Of a DNA stretch of 33,808 bases, positions 9,283 to 17,853 are shown one piece after another. Position numbers and translations under genes: made by a program. Each line of letters starts with the position of its first letter. The stretch's first letter is position 1. Origin of the DNA: an uncultured Bacteroidota bacterium (GTDB taxonomy: Bacteria > Bacteroidota > Bacteroidia > UBA4408); assembly GCA_903842515.1 (NCBI GenBank), contig CAIMMJ010000132.1, forward strand, positions 1 through 33,808, given 5' to 3'. The notes below the pieces were generated by a model. That model made no database searches and was not told the DNA's origin. It saw only the letters and a program-made list of their open reading frames with translations.

Positions 9283-10986
9283 ATGAATAAAACTCTAACC
9301 ATAAACATAAGTGGAATTATCTTTAATATTGAAGAAGACGCTTATGAAAAACTAAAAAATTATATTTCTCAAATAAAAAGTCATTTTGTAAACGACTCTG
9401 GTTGCGATGAAATTATGGCTGACATAGAAGCAAGAATTGCAGAAATGTTACAAGCAAAATCCAATCAAAATAAACAAGTATTAATAATTTCAGATATAGA
9501 TTCTATTATTAATACAATGGGCAGACCCGAAGAATTTGATGATAATTCCAGCAACCGTTCAAACAACAATAAATCAAGTTTTTCTGAAGGGAATAATTAC
9601 ACTGGTAACAAGAAAAAAAGAGTATACAGAAACGGCGAGGATAAAGTTGTGGGTGGCGTATGCAGCGGAATTTCTATGTATTTTGACATTGATCCACTTT
9701 GGCTTAGATTAGCTTTTGGTGTTAGCTTTTTAGCATTTGGCTCGGGATTGTTGTTTTATATTTTACTGTGGATAGTATTGCCTGAAGCAAAAACAACGGC
9801 CGAAAAATTAGAAATGAGAGGCGAAAAAGTTGACATAAATAATATTGGAAAACAAGTAAGTGAAGAATTTGAAAAGATTAAAAATAAATTTGAAACCGAA
9901 GCACAAGACTTTAAGCAAAATTATGGAACAAAATCCAGAGGTGCAGTTGGAAATTTTGTAAATTTTTTTGTAGAAATAGTAACTAAAATTGCCTTTGCGT
10001 TTGCAAAATTTATTGGCATCTTCTTTATAATTTTTGGTTTAATGCTTCTTGTTGTTTTTTTAAGCTCCATTTTTGGCTCCAGTAATATTTTTCATTTTAG
10101 TAATGGAGCACAATCAATTTCATATTCCTTAAAAGATTTGATGGTGCTTTTAATAAATAACGACAGCCAGAGAAACTTAGCAATTATTGGCATTTTTCTT
10201 ACCTTTTGTATCCCTTTAATAATGCTGGTTTACAAAGGACTTAGGCTAATTTTAAATATAAAGTATAAAAATAGAATTTTTGGTGTAATTGCCTCTATTC
10301 TCTTCTTAGTGGGAATTTCAATTATGGTGTATTTAATTGCCGACGTTGCAAGCGATTTTAAAAAGAACGGAAACAGCGTTGACAGGTTTTCATTTTTGCC
10401 CATCGGAAAAGTATTAACCATTCAAACCAACGACAAAGATTATGATTTTGTAGATACCCAAGAGGAACAAGATGAAGACATCAACTCACTAAAACTTGGA
10501 AAATGGAATTACAAAATAAATGACAAAAGCATATCCATGAGTAACATTCAATTTGATATTGAAAAAAGCAATACAGATTCTTTTGAACTATTAATTTCCA
10601 GAATGGCCAAGGGCAATACTTCAAAAGCTGCGTATGCAAGGGCCGAAAGCATCACCTATAAATTTGTTCAAACAGATTCTACTTTAACTTTGCCTTCAAC
10701 TTTTGAATCGGAAATTGCTAACAAATGGAGAGGCCAAAAAATTAGAATGAAACTAAAAGTACCTGTTGGAAAAATAATATTTTTGGCAAAAAATTCTGAA
10801 CAAATTATTTACGACATAAAAAACGTTACCAATACACTTGATTCCGAAATGACAAACAGAAGATGGCTCATGACAACCGATGGATTAAGCTGTGTAGACT
10901 GCGCAGACATTACTACAACAACAAAACAAAAGAGAGATAGAAGTAGCAAAGACGAAAACGAAGAAGACATCGATTTAGATTTTTAA
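9283..10986 (+). CDS. PspC domain-containing membrane protein
   Basis: 'KKKRVYRNGEDKVVGGVCSGISMYFDIDPLWLRLAFGVSFLAFGSGLLFYILLWIVLPEA' PspC domain, several TM segments; 6 bp after padR. Confidence 0.92.
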   Translation: MNKTLTINISGIIFNIEEDAYEKLKNYISQIKSHFVNDSGCDEIMADIEARIAEMLQAKSNQNKQVLIISDIDSIINTMGRPEEFDDNSSNRSNNNKSSFSEGNNYTGNKKKRVYRNGEDKVVGGVCSGISMYFDIDPLWLRLAFGVSFLAFGSGLLFYILLWIVLPEAKTTAEKLEMRGEKVDINNIGKQVSEEFEKIKNKFETEAQDFKQNYGTKSRGAVGNFVNFFVEIVTKIAFAFAKFIGIFFIIFGLMLLVVFLSSIFGSSNIFHFSNGAQSISYSLKDLMVLLINNDSQRNLAIIGIFLTFCIPLIMLVYKGLRLILNIKYKNRIFGVIASILFLVGISIMVYLIADVASDFKKNGNSVDRFSFLPIGKVLTIQTNDKDYDFVDTQEEQDEDINSLKLGKWNYKINDKSISMSNIQFDIEKSNTDSFELLISRMAKGNTSKAAYARAESITYKFVQTDSTLTLPSTFESEIANKWRGQKIRMKLKVPVGKIIFLAKNSEQIIYDIKNVTNTLDSEMTNRRWLMTTDGLSCVDCADITTTTKQKRDRSSKDENEEDIDLDF

Positions 10987-11028
10987 TTTTTTACAATTAA
11001 TTTTTTTATAACAATTAGTCTATTGCTA

Positions 11029-11069
11029 AATTCTCGCAAGCTAAATAGAATTGGTTATGTTGAACAAAG
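11029..11069 (+). repeat. Degenerate intergenic repeat, copy 1
   Basis: AATTCTCGCAAGCTAAATAGAATTGGTTATGTTGAACAAAG aligns without gaps to 30121-30161 (29/41 identical by hand count). Confidence 0.5.
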
Positions 11070-11135
11070 TTTATATGCCGCTTAAAAATATTTGATAAAA
11101 AACTTATTTTTTATCTTAGTACGCAGCTACAAGAA

Positions 11136-11186
11136 GTTGGCGATTTCCCTGCCGGCAGCCAGGGGAGACGTAAACTGTCTGCCAAC
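11136..11186. repeat. GC-rich nested inverted repeat
   Basis: GTTGGC (11136-11141) / GCCAAC (11181-11186) enclosing CCCTG...CAGGG (11147-11164). Confidence 0.4.
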
Positions 11187-11238
11187 ACTGAACTTGATTG
11201 GCCGTGGCTAAGAAGCACAAAACATAATTTAACCACTA

Positions 11239-11270
11239 AACCGTCAATTTCTTATAGGTGCTGTTAACGG
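11239..11270. repeat. Cassette-boundary-like element, similar to 31-62
   Basis: AACCGTCAATTTCTTATAGGTGCTGTTAACGG; shares GTGCTGTTAAYGG and AACC start with 31-62; imperfect stem CCGTCAA/TTAACGG. Confidence 0.45.
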
Positions 11271-11306
11271 ATGGGGTATTTTTCCAGCATTGCATAATTA
11301 TTCGTG

Positions 11307-11480
11307 TTATACAGTAACTTTTGTTTTTACTGAGGTTTTTATCTTGCGAACTTGTTTTTTAATTCTCAATAATTTTTGAGCTTTAATAAATTCACTAATT
11401 GCTTGTTCTTCACTTTTTGTTAAAGGTCCTTGTCCTCCAATAAAGTCCACGTCAAGTTCTGTTGATTTATTTTTATTCAT
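11307..11480 (-). CDS. Small 57-aa protein, possible antitoxin-like partner of the GNAT-like protein (missing from ORF track)
   Basis: Hand translation: MNKNKSTELDVDFIGGQGPLTKSEEQAISEFIKAQKLLRIKKQVRKIKTSVKTKVTV*; 43 bp downstream of and same strand as 11524..12051; acidic N-terminus, basic C-terminus. Confidence 0.65.
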   Translation of the reverse strand: MNKNKSTELDVDFIGGQGPLTKSEEQAISEFIKAQKLLRIKKQVRKIKTSVKTKVTV

Positions 11481-11523
11481 GTTTGTTTATTTTTAATAGT
11501 ATTCATGATTCGCCTCGCTTGAT

Positions 11524-12051
11524 TCATTGTGGGAAGTATTTATTTAAAAGTTTTAATGCTGCATTGGTGTCAATAATCATAACTCGTCCGCCAAAATGTA
11601 AAGCACCTAAAGTGTCAATGTAGTGCTGAACAAGTTGTGTTTTAGAGAAAAAAGAAACGTTGCCATCGTGTCCACGTTGAAAAGAAAGTTTACAAGCAAA
11701 TGCAACCAAGTTACCAGGTACTCCAGCATAAATTTTTGTCTTGCCTTTATTGAATGGAGCACTTTCAACCAAATGCATGTATACATGGTCAGATTTGATT
11801 TCTAAACTAATAAGACCTTGAACAATTGATTGATTATTTACGATTGTCAATTTGTAAACATCTCTTTGGGGTTGCTTTAATTCGTCTTTCCAGTCAAAGG
11901 CCCAACCTTTTTTTTTGGAAACATTCTTTAAGTCAGAATTTGAAATAATCGAAATATCTGTTGAAAAACTATCACCGGTCACAACATTTTCTATAGAGTT
12001 GGTCAATTTGTCAACTACAAAATCAAGTCCTATTTGTTTCTTCTTTTTCAC
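11524..12051 (-). CDS. GNAT-fold-like protein of unknown function (possible toxin-like component)
   Basis: 175 aa, GTG start; 'GVPGNLVAFACKLSFQRGHDGNVSFFSKTQLVQHYIDTLGALHFGGRVMIID' resembles the acetyl-CoA-binding half of N-acetyltransferases. Confidence 0.65.
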   Translation of the reverse strand: MKKKKQIGLDFVVDKLTNSIENVVTGDSFSTDISIISNSDLKNVSKKKGWAFDWKDELKQPQRDVYKLTIVNNQSIVQGLISLEIKSDHVYMHLVESAPFNKGKTKIYAGVPGNLVAFACKLSFQRGHDGNVSFFSKTQLVQHYIDTLGALHFGGRVMIIDTNAALKLLNKYFPQ

Positions 12052-12168
12052 TCATCAAAGATACTAAAAATGTCACACTAAAAATGTCTAACAATTACAC
12101 AAATGTTTCAAAATAGCACTGTCCCCAATGCTTTCCGCTAACTAATTAACAGGCTTTAAAACTGTGGC

Positions 12169-12225
12169 AAACTCAATAGAATTATCAAACTTAGATAAAA
12201 ATATATTTTTAAAATCTAACGTTTT
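12169..12225 (+). repeat. Degenerate intergenic repeat, copy 3
   Basis: Ungapped 57-bp match to 30130-30186 (about 42/57 identical by hand count). Confidence 0.55.
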
Positions 12226-12362
12226 AAAGTGGTAAATTTCTTTGTGTTTTCTGCCGAATTGGGATGGTATGACATACATCTAACTAATCTTTTATAAAAA
12301 AATTAACAATCCTACTTTTTGGGAGACAACAAATAAATTTCACTCTAAGAAAAGCTCTCTTA

Positions 12363-13556
12363 TTATCTTATTTTGTCTAAAGCACTATTTATTATTTGCA
12401 AAGCCTTTTCTAATTCTTTAAAACTAATGCACAGCGGTGGAGCAATTCTAAATGCATTGTCACAAAACAAAAACCAATCTGTTATCAAGCCCAATTCTAA
12501 ACAACATTTTATAAACGCTAAATTCACCTCAAAACTTTCTAATTCCGCTGCCATCATAAGCCCTCTACCTCTAATTTGTTTTATTGACGGATGCCTTAAA
12601 TTTTCTCGAATAAATTTTTCTTTATTAGGAATCTCATGCAGCCAATTTTCGCTTAAAATTAATTGCAGGGCTGCCATGCCAGCTGCACAACAAACAGGGT
12701 GCCCCCCAAATGTTGTTATGTTGCCAAGCACAGGATTATTTCTAAGTTGTTTCATTAAATAAGTAGATGAAATAAAAGCACCCAATGGCATTCCTCCACC
12801 CAAACCTTTGGCCGTTACCAAAATATCAGGCACCACATTATAATGCTCAAAAGCCCATAACCTGCCTGTTCTTCCCATGCCACATTGTATCTCATCAAAA
12901 ATGAGCAGTGCTCCTGTTTCAGTACACTTTTTTCTTAGTTCTTGCAAAAACTCTTCTGAATTTTCTATGGCACCGGCCTCCCCTCTTAATGTTTCAATAA
13001 CAACACAGGCTGTTTTTTCAGAAATCTTATTAAGTTCGTCAATGCTATCCGTTAGTAAAATTTTAACGTCTGGTAGAAGAGGTCTAAATGCTTGCTTAAA
13101 AAATTCATTGCCCATTAAACTTAATGCACCGTGTGTGCTTCCATGGTAAGAATCTTTAAATGAAATCATCTCCGTGCGACCGGTTGCTCTCTTGGCCAGT
13201 TTTAATGCACCCTCAATTGCTTCGGTGCCGCTATTAGTAAAAAAAACATTGTTTAAATTTTCAGGCAAGGTTGTACTCAACAACTTTGCATAATTCACTT
13301 GTGGCGATTGAATAAACTCTCCGTACACCATCAAGTGTGCATGCTTTTCGGCTTGGTTTTTTATTGCTTCAATAACTTTAGAATTACCATGTCCAACATT
13401 ACTCACCGAAATACCCGAAATAAAATCTAAATAAGATTTTCCATCGGTGTCGTACATAAAAACTCCTTTAGCCGATTCAATTTCCAGTGACATTGGAAAA
13501 TCAGATGTTAGAGCTAAATTTTCGAAGAACAAACTTCTATTGCTTACATGTTCCAT
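12363..13556 (-). CDS. Class III pyridoxal-phosphate aminotransferase (acetylornithine/aspartate aminotransferase family)
   Basis: 'YLDFISGISVSNVGHGN', 'FFTNSGTEAIEGALKLAKRATGR', 'LLIFDEIQCGMGRTGRLWAFEHYNVVPDILVTAKGLGGGMPLGA'. Confidence 0.93.
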   Translation of the reverse strand: MEHVSNRSLFFENLALTSDFPMSLEIESAKGVFMYDTDGKSYLDFISGISVSNVGHGNSKVIEAIKNQAEKHAHLMVYGEFIQSPQVNYAKLLSTTLPENLNNVFFTNSGTEAIEGALKLAKRATGRTEMISFKDSYHGSTHGALSLMGNEFFKQAFRPLLPDVKILLTDSIDELNKISEKTACVVIETLRGEAGAIENSEEFLQELRKKCTETGALLIFDEIQCGMGRTGRLWAFEHYNVVPDILVTAKGLGGGMPLGAFISSTYLMKQLRNNPVLGNITTFGGHPVCCAAGMAALQLILSENWLHEIPNKEKFIRENLRHPSIKQIRGRGLMMAAELESFEVNLAFIKCCLELGLITDWFLFCDNAFRIAPPLCISFKELEKALQIINSALDKIR

Positions 13557-13719
13557 TTTGCAAAAGTAAACTCCTTTGTTGGATTATTTCATCAAAATTT
13601 CAAAACAAAGCACCATAAATTTTTACAGTAAAAAATTAGGGCCACCGCATAAAAAAAACTTCTTTTTGCCAAAATCTTACTAAATAACTCAAAAATAACT
13701 GAAAATAAATACATTTTAT

Positions 13720-13734
13720 CCCACTTTTTCCCAC
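13720..13734 (-). promoter_or_regulatory. Inverted pair of MraZ-box-like sites
   Basis: CCCAC at 13720-13724 and 13730-13734, i.e. GTGGG-N5-GTGGG on the minus strand. Confidence 0.5.
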
Positions 13735-13815
13735 CAGCTATAAACCATATAAAACAAGTGTTTTATGCGAAACATATCTTATTTTTATCCGTAAAAATCA
13801 AAAGTTTTCAACATT

Positions 13816-13840
13816 AGTGGTAGAGAGTGGATAAAAGTGG
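13816..13840 (+). promoter_or_regulatory. Putative MraZ operator: three AGTGG repeats at exact 10-bp period
   Basis: AGTGG at 13816, 13826 and 13836; 36 bp upstream of mraZ. MraZ is known to bind direct GTGG/TGGG-type repeats of 10-bp period upstream of its own gene. Confidence 0.75.
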
Positions 13841-13852
13841 GAATTTTTGTTT

Positions 13853-13860
13853 TAAATTTG
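13853..13860 (+). promoter_or_regulatory. Putative -7 element of the mraZ/dcw promoter
   Basis: TAAATTTG matches TAnnTTTG, 15 bp before the mraZ ATG. Confidence 0.5.
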
Positions 13861-13875
13861 TTCCGATTGTAAAAA

Positions 13876-14343
13876 ATGGTAACATTCATAGGAGAATTCG
13901 ATTGTAAGCTAGACCCAAAGGGAAGGCTATCGTTGCCCGCAGGACTGCACAAGCAGTTTGATGCAGCCTATAAAGACCGTTTTGTAATCAACAGAAGTAT
14001 TTTTCAAAAATGTTTAATTCTTTACCCGCTCAACACCTGGGAAAGTATTGTTGCAGATCTATCCAAACTAAATAGGTTCATCAAAGACAACGATACTTTT
14101 ATTAGGCAATTTACAAACGGTGCAATCTCTGTTGAAGCCGACAGTGCAAACCGTTTATTGTTGCCTAAAAGATTAACAGATTATGCTTCAATAGAAAAAG
14201 AAGTGATACTTAGTGCCAACCTCAACAAAATTGAGATTTGGAGTGCTGATTTATTTAATAAGGTTATGGATGAGTTTAACCAGGAATCATTTGAATCGCT
14301 TGCAGAAAAAGTGATGTCTAAAATTGAAACCAACAAGTCCTAA
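13876..14343 (+). CDS. mraZ: Division/cell wall cluster transcriptional regulator MraZ
   Basis: 'FIGEFDCKLDPKGRLSLPAGL' and second SpoVT/AbrB-like repeat 'SVEADSANRLLLPKRL'; first gene of dcw cluster. Confidence 0.96.
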   Translation: MVTFIGEFDCKLDPKGRLSLPAGLHKQFDAAYKDRFVINRSIFQKCLILYPLNTWESIVADLSKLNRFIKDNDTFIRQFTNGAISVEADSANRLLLPKRLTDYASIEKEVILSANLNKIEIWSADLFNKVMDEFNQESFESLAEKVMSKIETNKS

Positions 14344-14352
14344 ACTTTTGTA

Positions 14353-15261
14353 ATGAACGAAACAAACTATCACCAACCCGTTCTTTTACATGAAAGCATA
14401 AACTGGCTAAACATTCAACCCCATGGCGTTTATTTTGATGTAACGTTTGGTGGAGGCGGACACAGCAAAGAAATTCTAAACCGTATTGGAGAAAATGGAA
14501 AACTTTTTTCTTTTGATCAGGATACCGATGCTGCTGCCAACTCTATTGACGCACAAAATTTTACTCTCGTTCAAAGCAACTTTAGGTTTATAAAACAGTT
14601 TGCACAATTTTTTAAGGTTGAACCTATTGACGGAATATTAGCAGACTTAGGAGTTTCGTCGCATCAGTTTGATACATCCAACAGAGGTTTTTCTATTCGA
14701 TTTGATTCAAAGTTAGACATGAGAATGAATAGCACTCAAAAATTAGATGCATACGAGGTTGTGAACGAATATTCAGAAGAAGCACTTTCAAAAATAATTT
14801 TTGAATACGGAGAAATTAATCAGTCTAAAAAATTAAGTGCTGCTATTGTGGAGGCAAGGAAGAAAAAAAAGATTTCTACCACCTCGCAACTCTGCGAAAT
14901 TGCTGCAGCATTCACAATTAAAAAGGAAGAACATAATTTTTTTGCTCAACTTTTTCAGGCCATAAGAATTGAAGTTAATCAAGAAATGGATGTATTAAAA
15001 GACATGCTTTTACAAAGTTCCCAAATTCTAAAACCTGGTGGAAGACTTGTTGTAATTAGTTACCATTCATTAGAAGATAGATTGGTAAAAAATCTTTTTA
15101 AAACAGGAAATCTAGAAGGCAACGCAGAAACCGATGTGTTTGGAAATAAAAATTTAATTTTTAAAGAACTAACAAAAAAACCTGTTACACCTGGAATTGA
15201 AGAACTAAGAAAAAACAACCGAAGCAGAAGTGCTAAGCTTAGAGTTGCAGAAAAAATATAG
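14353..15261 (+). CDS. rsmH: 16S rRNA (cytosine(1402)-N(4))-methyltransferase RsmH
   Basis: 'YHQPVLLHESINWL', 'FDVTFGGGGHSKEIL', 'DGILADLGVSSHQFD', 'YHSLEDRLVKNLFK'. Confidence 0.97.
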   Translation: MNETNYHQPVLLHESINWLNIQPHGVYFDVTFGGGGHSKEILNRIGENGKLFSFDQDTDAAANSIDAQNFTLVQSNFRFIKQFAQFFKVEPIDGILADLGVSSHQFDTSNRGFSIRFDSKLDMRMNSTQKLDAYEVVNEYSEEALSKIIFEYGEINQSKKLSAAIVEARKKKKISTTSQLCEIAAAFTIKKEEHNFFAQLFQAIRIEVNQEMDVLKDMLLQSSQILKPGGRLVVISYHSLEDRLVKNLFKTGNLEGNAETDVFGNKNLIFKELTKKPVTPGIEELRKNNRSRSAKLRVAEKI

Positions 15262-15263
15262 AA

Positions 15264-15716
15264 ATGGAAGAAAAAATAAATACAGAAAAACCTGAAAATT
15301 TTATTCCAACCCTCGAAGACATCGAAGGCAGAAAAAAAGCCGCCGAAAATTTAGCTAAAAACAATTCCAATAAAATATCAAAAAAAAATCAAACGAGTTC
15401 TTTAAACATTGCAAAACTTCTTACCAACATTTTTAATGGAACTTTTCTCACTTCTGAAAGGTCTGTAAAACAATGGCCTTTTGTTGTTTTTTTAGCACTA
15501 ATTGGCATGTTCTATATAGCAAACAGTTATGTGGCAGAAAAAAAAGTTAGAAAAATAGAGCAACTATCCAAAGAGCTAAAAGACTTGCACAGCCAATACA
15601 TAACCTCAAAAGCAGAAATAATGTTTTATACAAAACAAAGCGAAATTGCTAAGCTGTCAGAAAAATATGGAATGATTGAAACCAAAGAAGCACCGCACAA
15701 AATATTAATGAAATAA
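15264..15716 (+). CDS. ftsL: FtsL-like cell division protein
   Basis: Between rsmH and ftsI; one TM segment 'WPFVVFLALIGMFYIANSYVAEKKVRKIEQLSKELKDLHSQYI' followed by coiled coil. Confidence 0.8.
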   Translation: MEEKINTEKPENFIPTLEDIEGRKKAAENLAKNNSNKISKKNQTSSLNIAKLLTNIFNGTFLTSERSVKQWPFVVFLALIGMFYIANSYVAEKKVRKIEQLSKELKDLHSQYITSKAEIMFYTKQSEIAKLSEKYGMIETKEAPHKILMK

Positions 15717-17852
15717 TTGAAAAAAGAAATTAAAAATACAGATAAAGATATCCAAAAAGATATTAGAATAAGGGCAAGAGTTGTCTATGCCATTGTTTTT
15801 GTATTTGCCATTTCTATATTTTCTAGAATTCTATTTCTTCAATTGGTTGAAGGTGATTTTTGGAAAGAAAAATTAAAAAAACAAAACACCGAAATAATAA
15901 CCATTGAAGCAGCAAGAGGAAACATTTTTTCTTGCGATGGAAGTTTAATGGCAACTTCTATTCCCGTTTTTGAATTGAGATTTGAGGTTGCAAGTATTAA
16001 TATTTCTGATGAACTATTTAATTCAAAAATTGATTCGTTGGCAATTTGCTTAAGCTCTTTTTTTAAAAAGAAAACAATAAAACAATACAAGAGAGATTTA
16101 ATTAGAGCCAGAAGAAATAACTCTCATTCATTTTTAATTGCCAAGGAAGTAAACTTCAATGAACTAAGAGAAATAAAAAAATTCCCAATTTTTAGGCTTG
16201 GAAAATACAAAGGTGGATTTTTAACGCTGCAAAAAAACAAAAGGATAAGACCCTTTAAAAATCTTGCACTAAGAACTTTGGGTTATGATAGAATATCTAA
16301 AAACCCAGTTGGAATAGAAGGTTCTTTTGATAATGATTTAAAAGGAATTGGTGGAGAAAGACTCGTTCAGAAAATATCTAAAAATGTGTCTATTCCTGTA
16401 AACGATGAAAACGAAATTGAGCCAAAAGATGGAAACGATATCGTTACCACTATTGACATAAAAATTCAGGACGTTGCTCACAAAGCTCTAGAAAAACAAC
16501 TCATTGCTGAGCATGCCGATCACGGTTGTTTAATTTTGATGGAAGTAAAAACCGGAGAAGTAAAAGCCATTGTAAACCTCTCTAAAATTGATTCTACACA
16601 ATACGAAGAAATTAAAAACTATGCCATTGGAGAATCTACCGAGCCGGGTTCTACATTTAAATTAGCTTCGCTGCTTGTTGCACTAGACGACAAAGTTTCT
16701 ACTTTGGATGAAATGGTTGAAACAGGCGATGGCACTTACAACTACAGAGGTTTAATAATTAAAGATTCGCACGACGGAGGCTCAGGAAAGATTAGTTTGC
16801 AAAGAGTTTTTGAAGAATCGTCTAATGTTGGAACTGCAAAAATTATTACAAGACATTACGAAAAAAATCCACAAAAATTTATTGATGGCTTAAATAGAAT
16901 TGGCATTACAAGAAAATTAAACTTAGACATTCCGGGCGAAAAAAAACCCTACATAAAAAATACCAAAGACCCTCTGTGGAGCGATTTTTCTTTACCCGAG
17001 ATGAGTATTGGATACGAAGAACAATTAGCTCCCATTCAAATATTAACCTTTTACAATGCTGTGGCCAACAATGGCAAAATGATGAAACCGCAATTTATTA
17101 GGGAGATAAAATCAAAAGGTAGTGTTGTAAAAAAGTTTGAGCCGGTAGTGCTTCAAGAAAAAATTGCTGCCGAAGAATCCATACAAATGGTTAAAAAAAT
17201 GTTAGAAGCTGTTGTTGAACATGGAACTGCAACCAACTTAAGAAATTCTTACTACAAAATAGCTGCTAAAACAGGAACTGCTCAAATTGCACAAGACAAT
17301 AAAGGATACAAAAACAACAAAGGAAAAAAAAGTTATCAAGCCAGTTTGTGCGGTTACTTTCCTACTATAAATCCTTTATATTCTATGATAATCGTGGTTA
17401 CTAATCCATCTAAAAGAGCTTATTACGGGAACGAAGTAGCCGGTCCTGTATTTAGAGAAGTAGCAGATAAAGTTTATTCTACATCCACAGAAATGCACCA
17501 ATTAATAAGTGTAGATACTAATAAAGTATTAAGCAGAATTCCATTTCTTAAAAATGGCTCAAATGACGATATAAATATTATTGCCAAAGCATTAGCAGTT
17601 CCTTTAACTGGAGCTATAGAAACTGAATGGGTATATGCCCAAGAAAATCAAAAATCAATCTCGCTTAATGCTCTGCCGGAGGTAGCTAAAGGATTGCCAA
17701 ATGTAATTGGCATGGGATTAAAGGACGCAATTAGCATTTTAGAAAACAACAAATACCATGTTATAGTAAATGGAAAGGGAAAAGTAAAAAAAATGTATTT
17801 ACAGCAACTACAGAATACAAAAAAACCAAGTGTAAAAATTGAACTAGGATAA
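15717..17852 (+). CDS. ftsI: Penicillin-binding protein 3-like transpeptidase (FtsI) with C-terminal PASTA domain
   Basis: TTG start abutting ftsL stop; 'STEPGSTFKLAS' (SxxK), 'SSNVGTAKI', 'AAKTGTAQIA' (KTG), C-terminal 'LPNVIGMGLKDAISILENNKYHVIVNGKGKV'. Confidence 0.96.
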   Translation: MKKEIKNTDKDIQKDIRIRARVVYAIVFVFAISIFSRILFLQLVEGDFWKEKLKKQNTEIITIEAARGNIFSCDGSLMATSIPVFELRFEVASINISDELFNSKIDSLAICLSSFFKKKTIKQYKRDLIRARRNNSHSFLIAKEVNFNELREIKKFPIFRLGKYKGGFLTLQKNKRIRPFKNLALRTLGYDRISKNPVGIEGSFDNDLKGIGGERLVQKISKNVSIPVNDENEIEPKDGNDIVTTIDIKIQDVAHKALEKQLIAEHADHGCLILMEVKTGEVKAIVNLSKIDSTQYEEIKNYAIGESTEPGSTFKLASLLVALDDKVSTLDEMVETGDGTYNYRGLIIKDSHDGGSGKISLQRVFEESSNVGTAKIITRHYEKNPQKFIDGLNRIGITRKLNLDIPGEKKPYIKNTKDPLWSDFSLPEMSIGYEEQLAPIQILTFYNAVANNGKMMKPQFIREIKSKGSVVKKFEPVVLQEKIAAEESIQMVKKMLEAVVEHGTATNLRNSYYKIAAKTGTAQIAQDNKGYKNNKGKKSYQASLCGYFPTINPLYSMIIVVTNPSKRAYYGNEVAGPVFREVADKVYSTSTEMHQLISVDTNKVLSRIPFLKNGSNDDINIIAKALAVPLTGAIETEWVYAQENQKSISLNALPEVAKGLPNVIGMGLKDAISILENNKYHVIVNGKGKVKKMYLQQLQNTKKPSVKIELG

Positions 17853-17853
17853 G

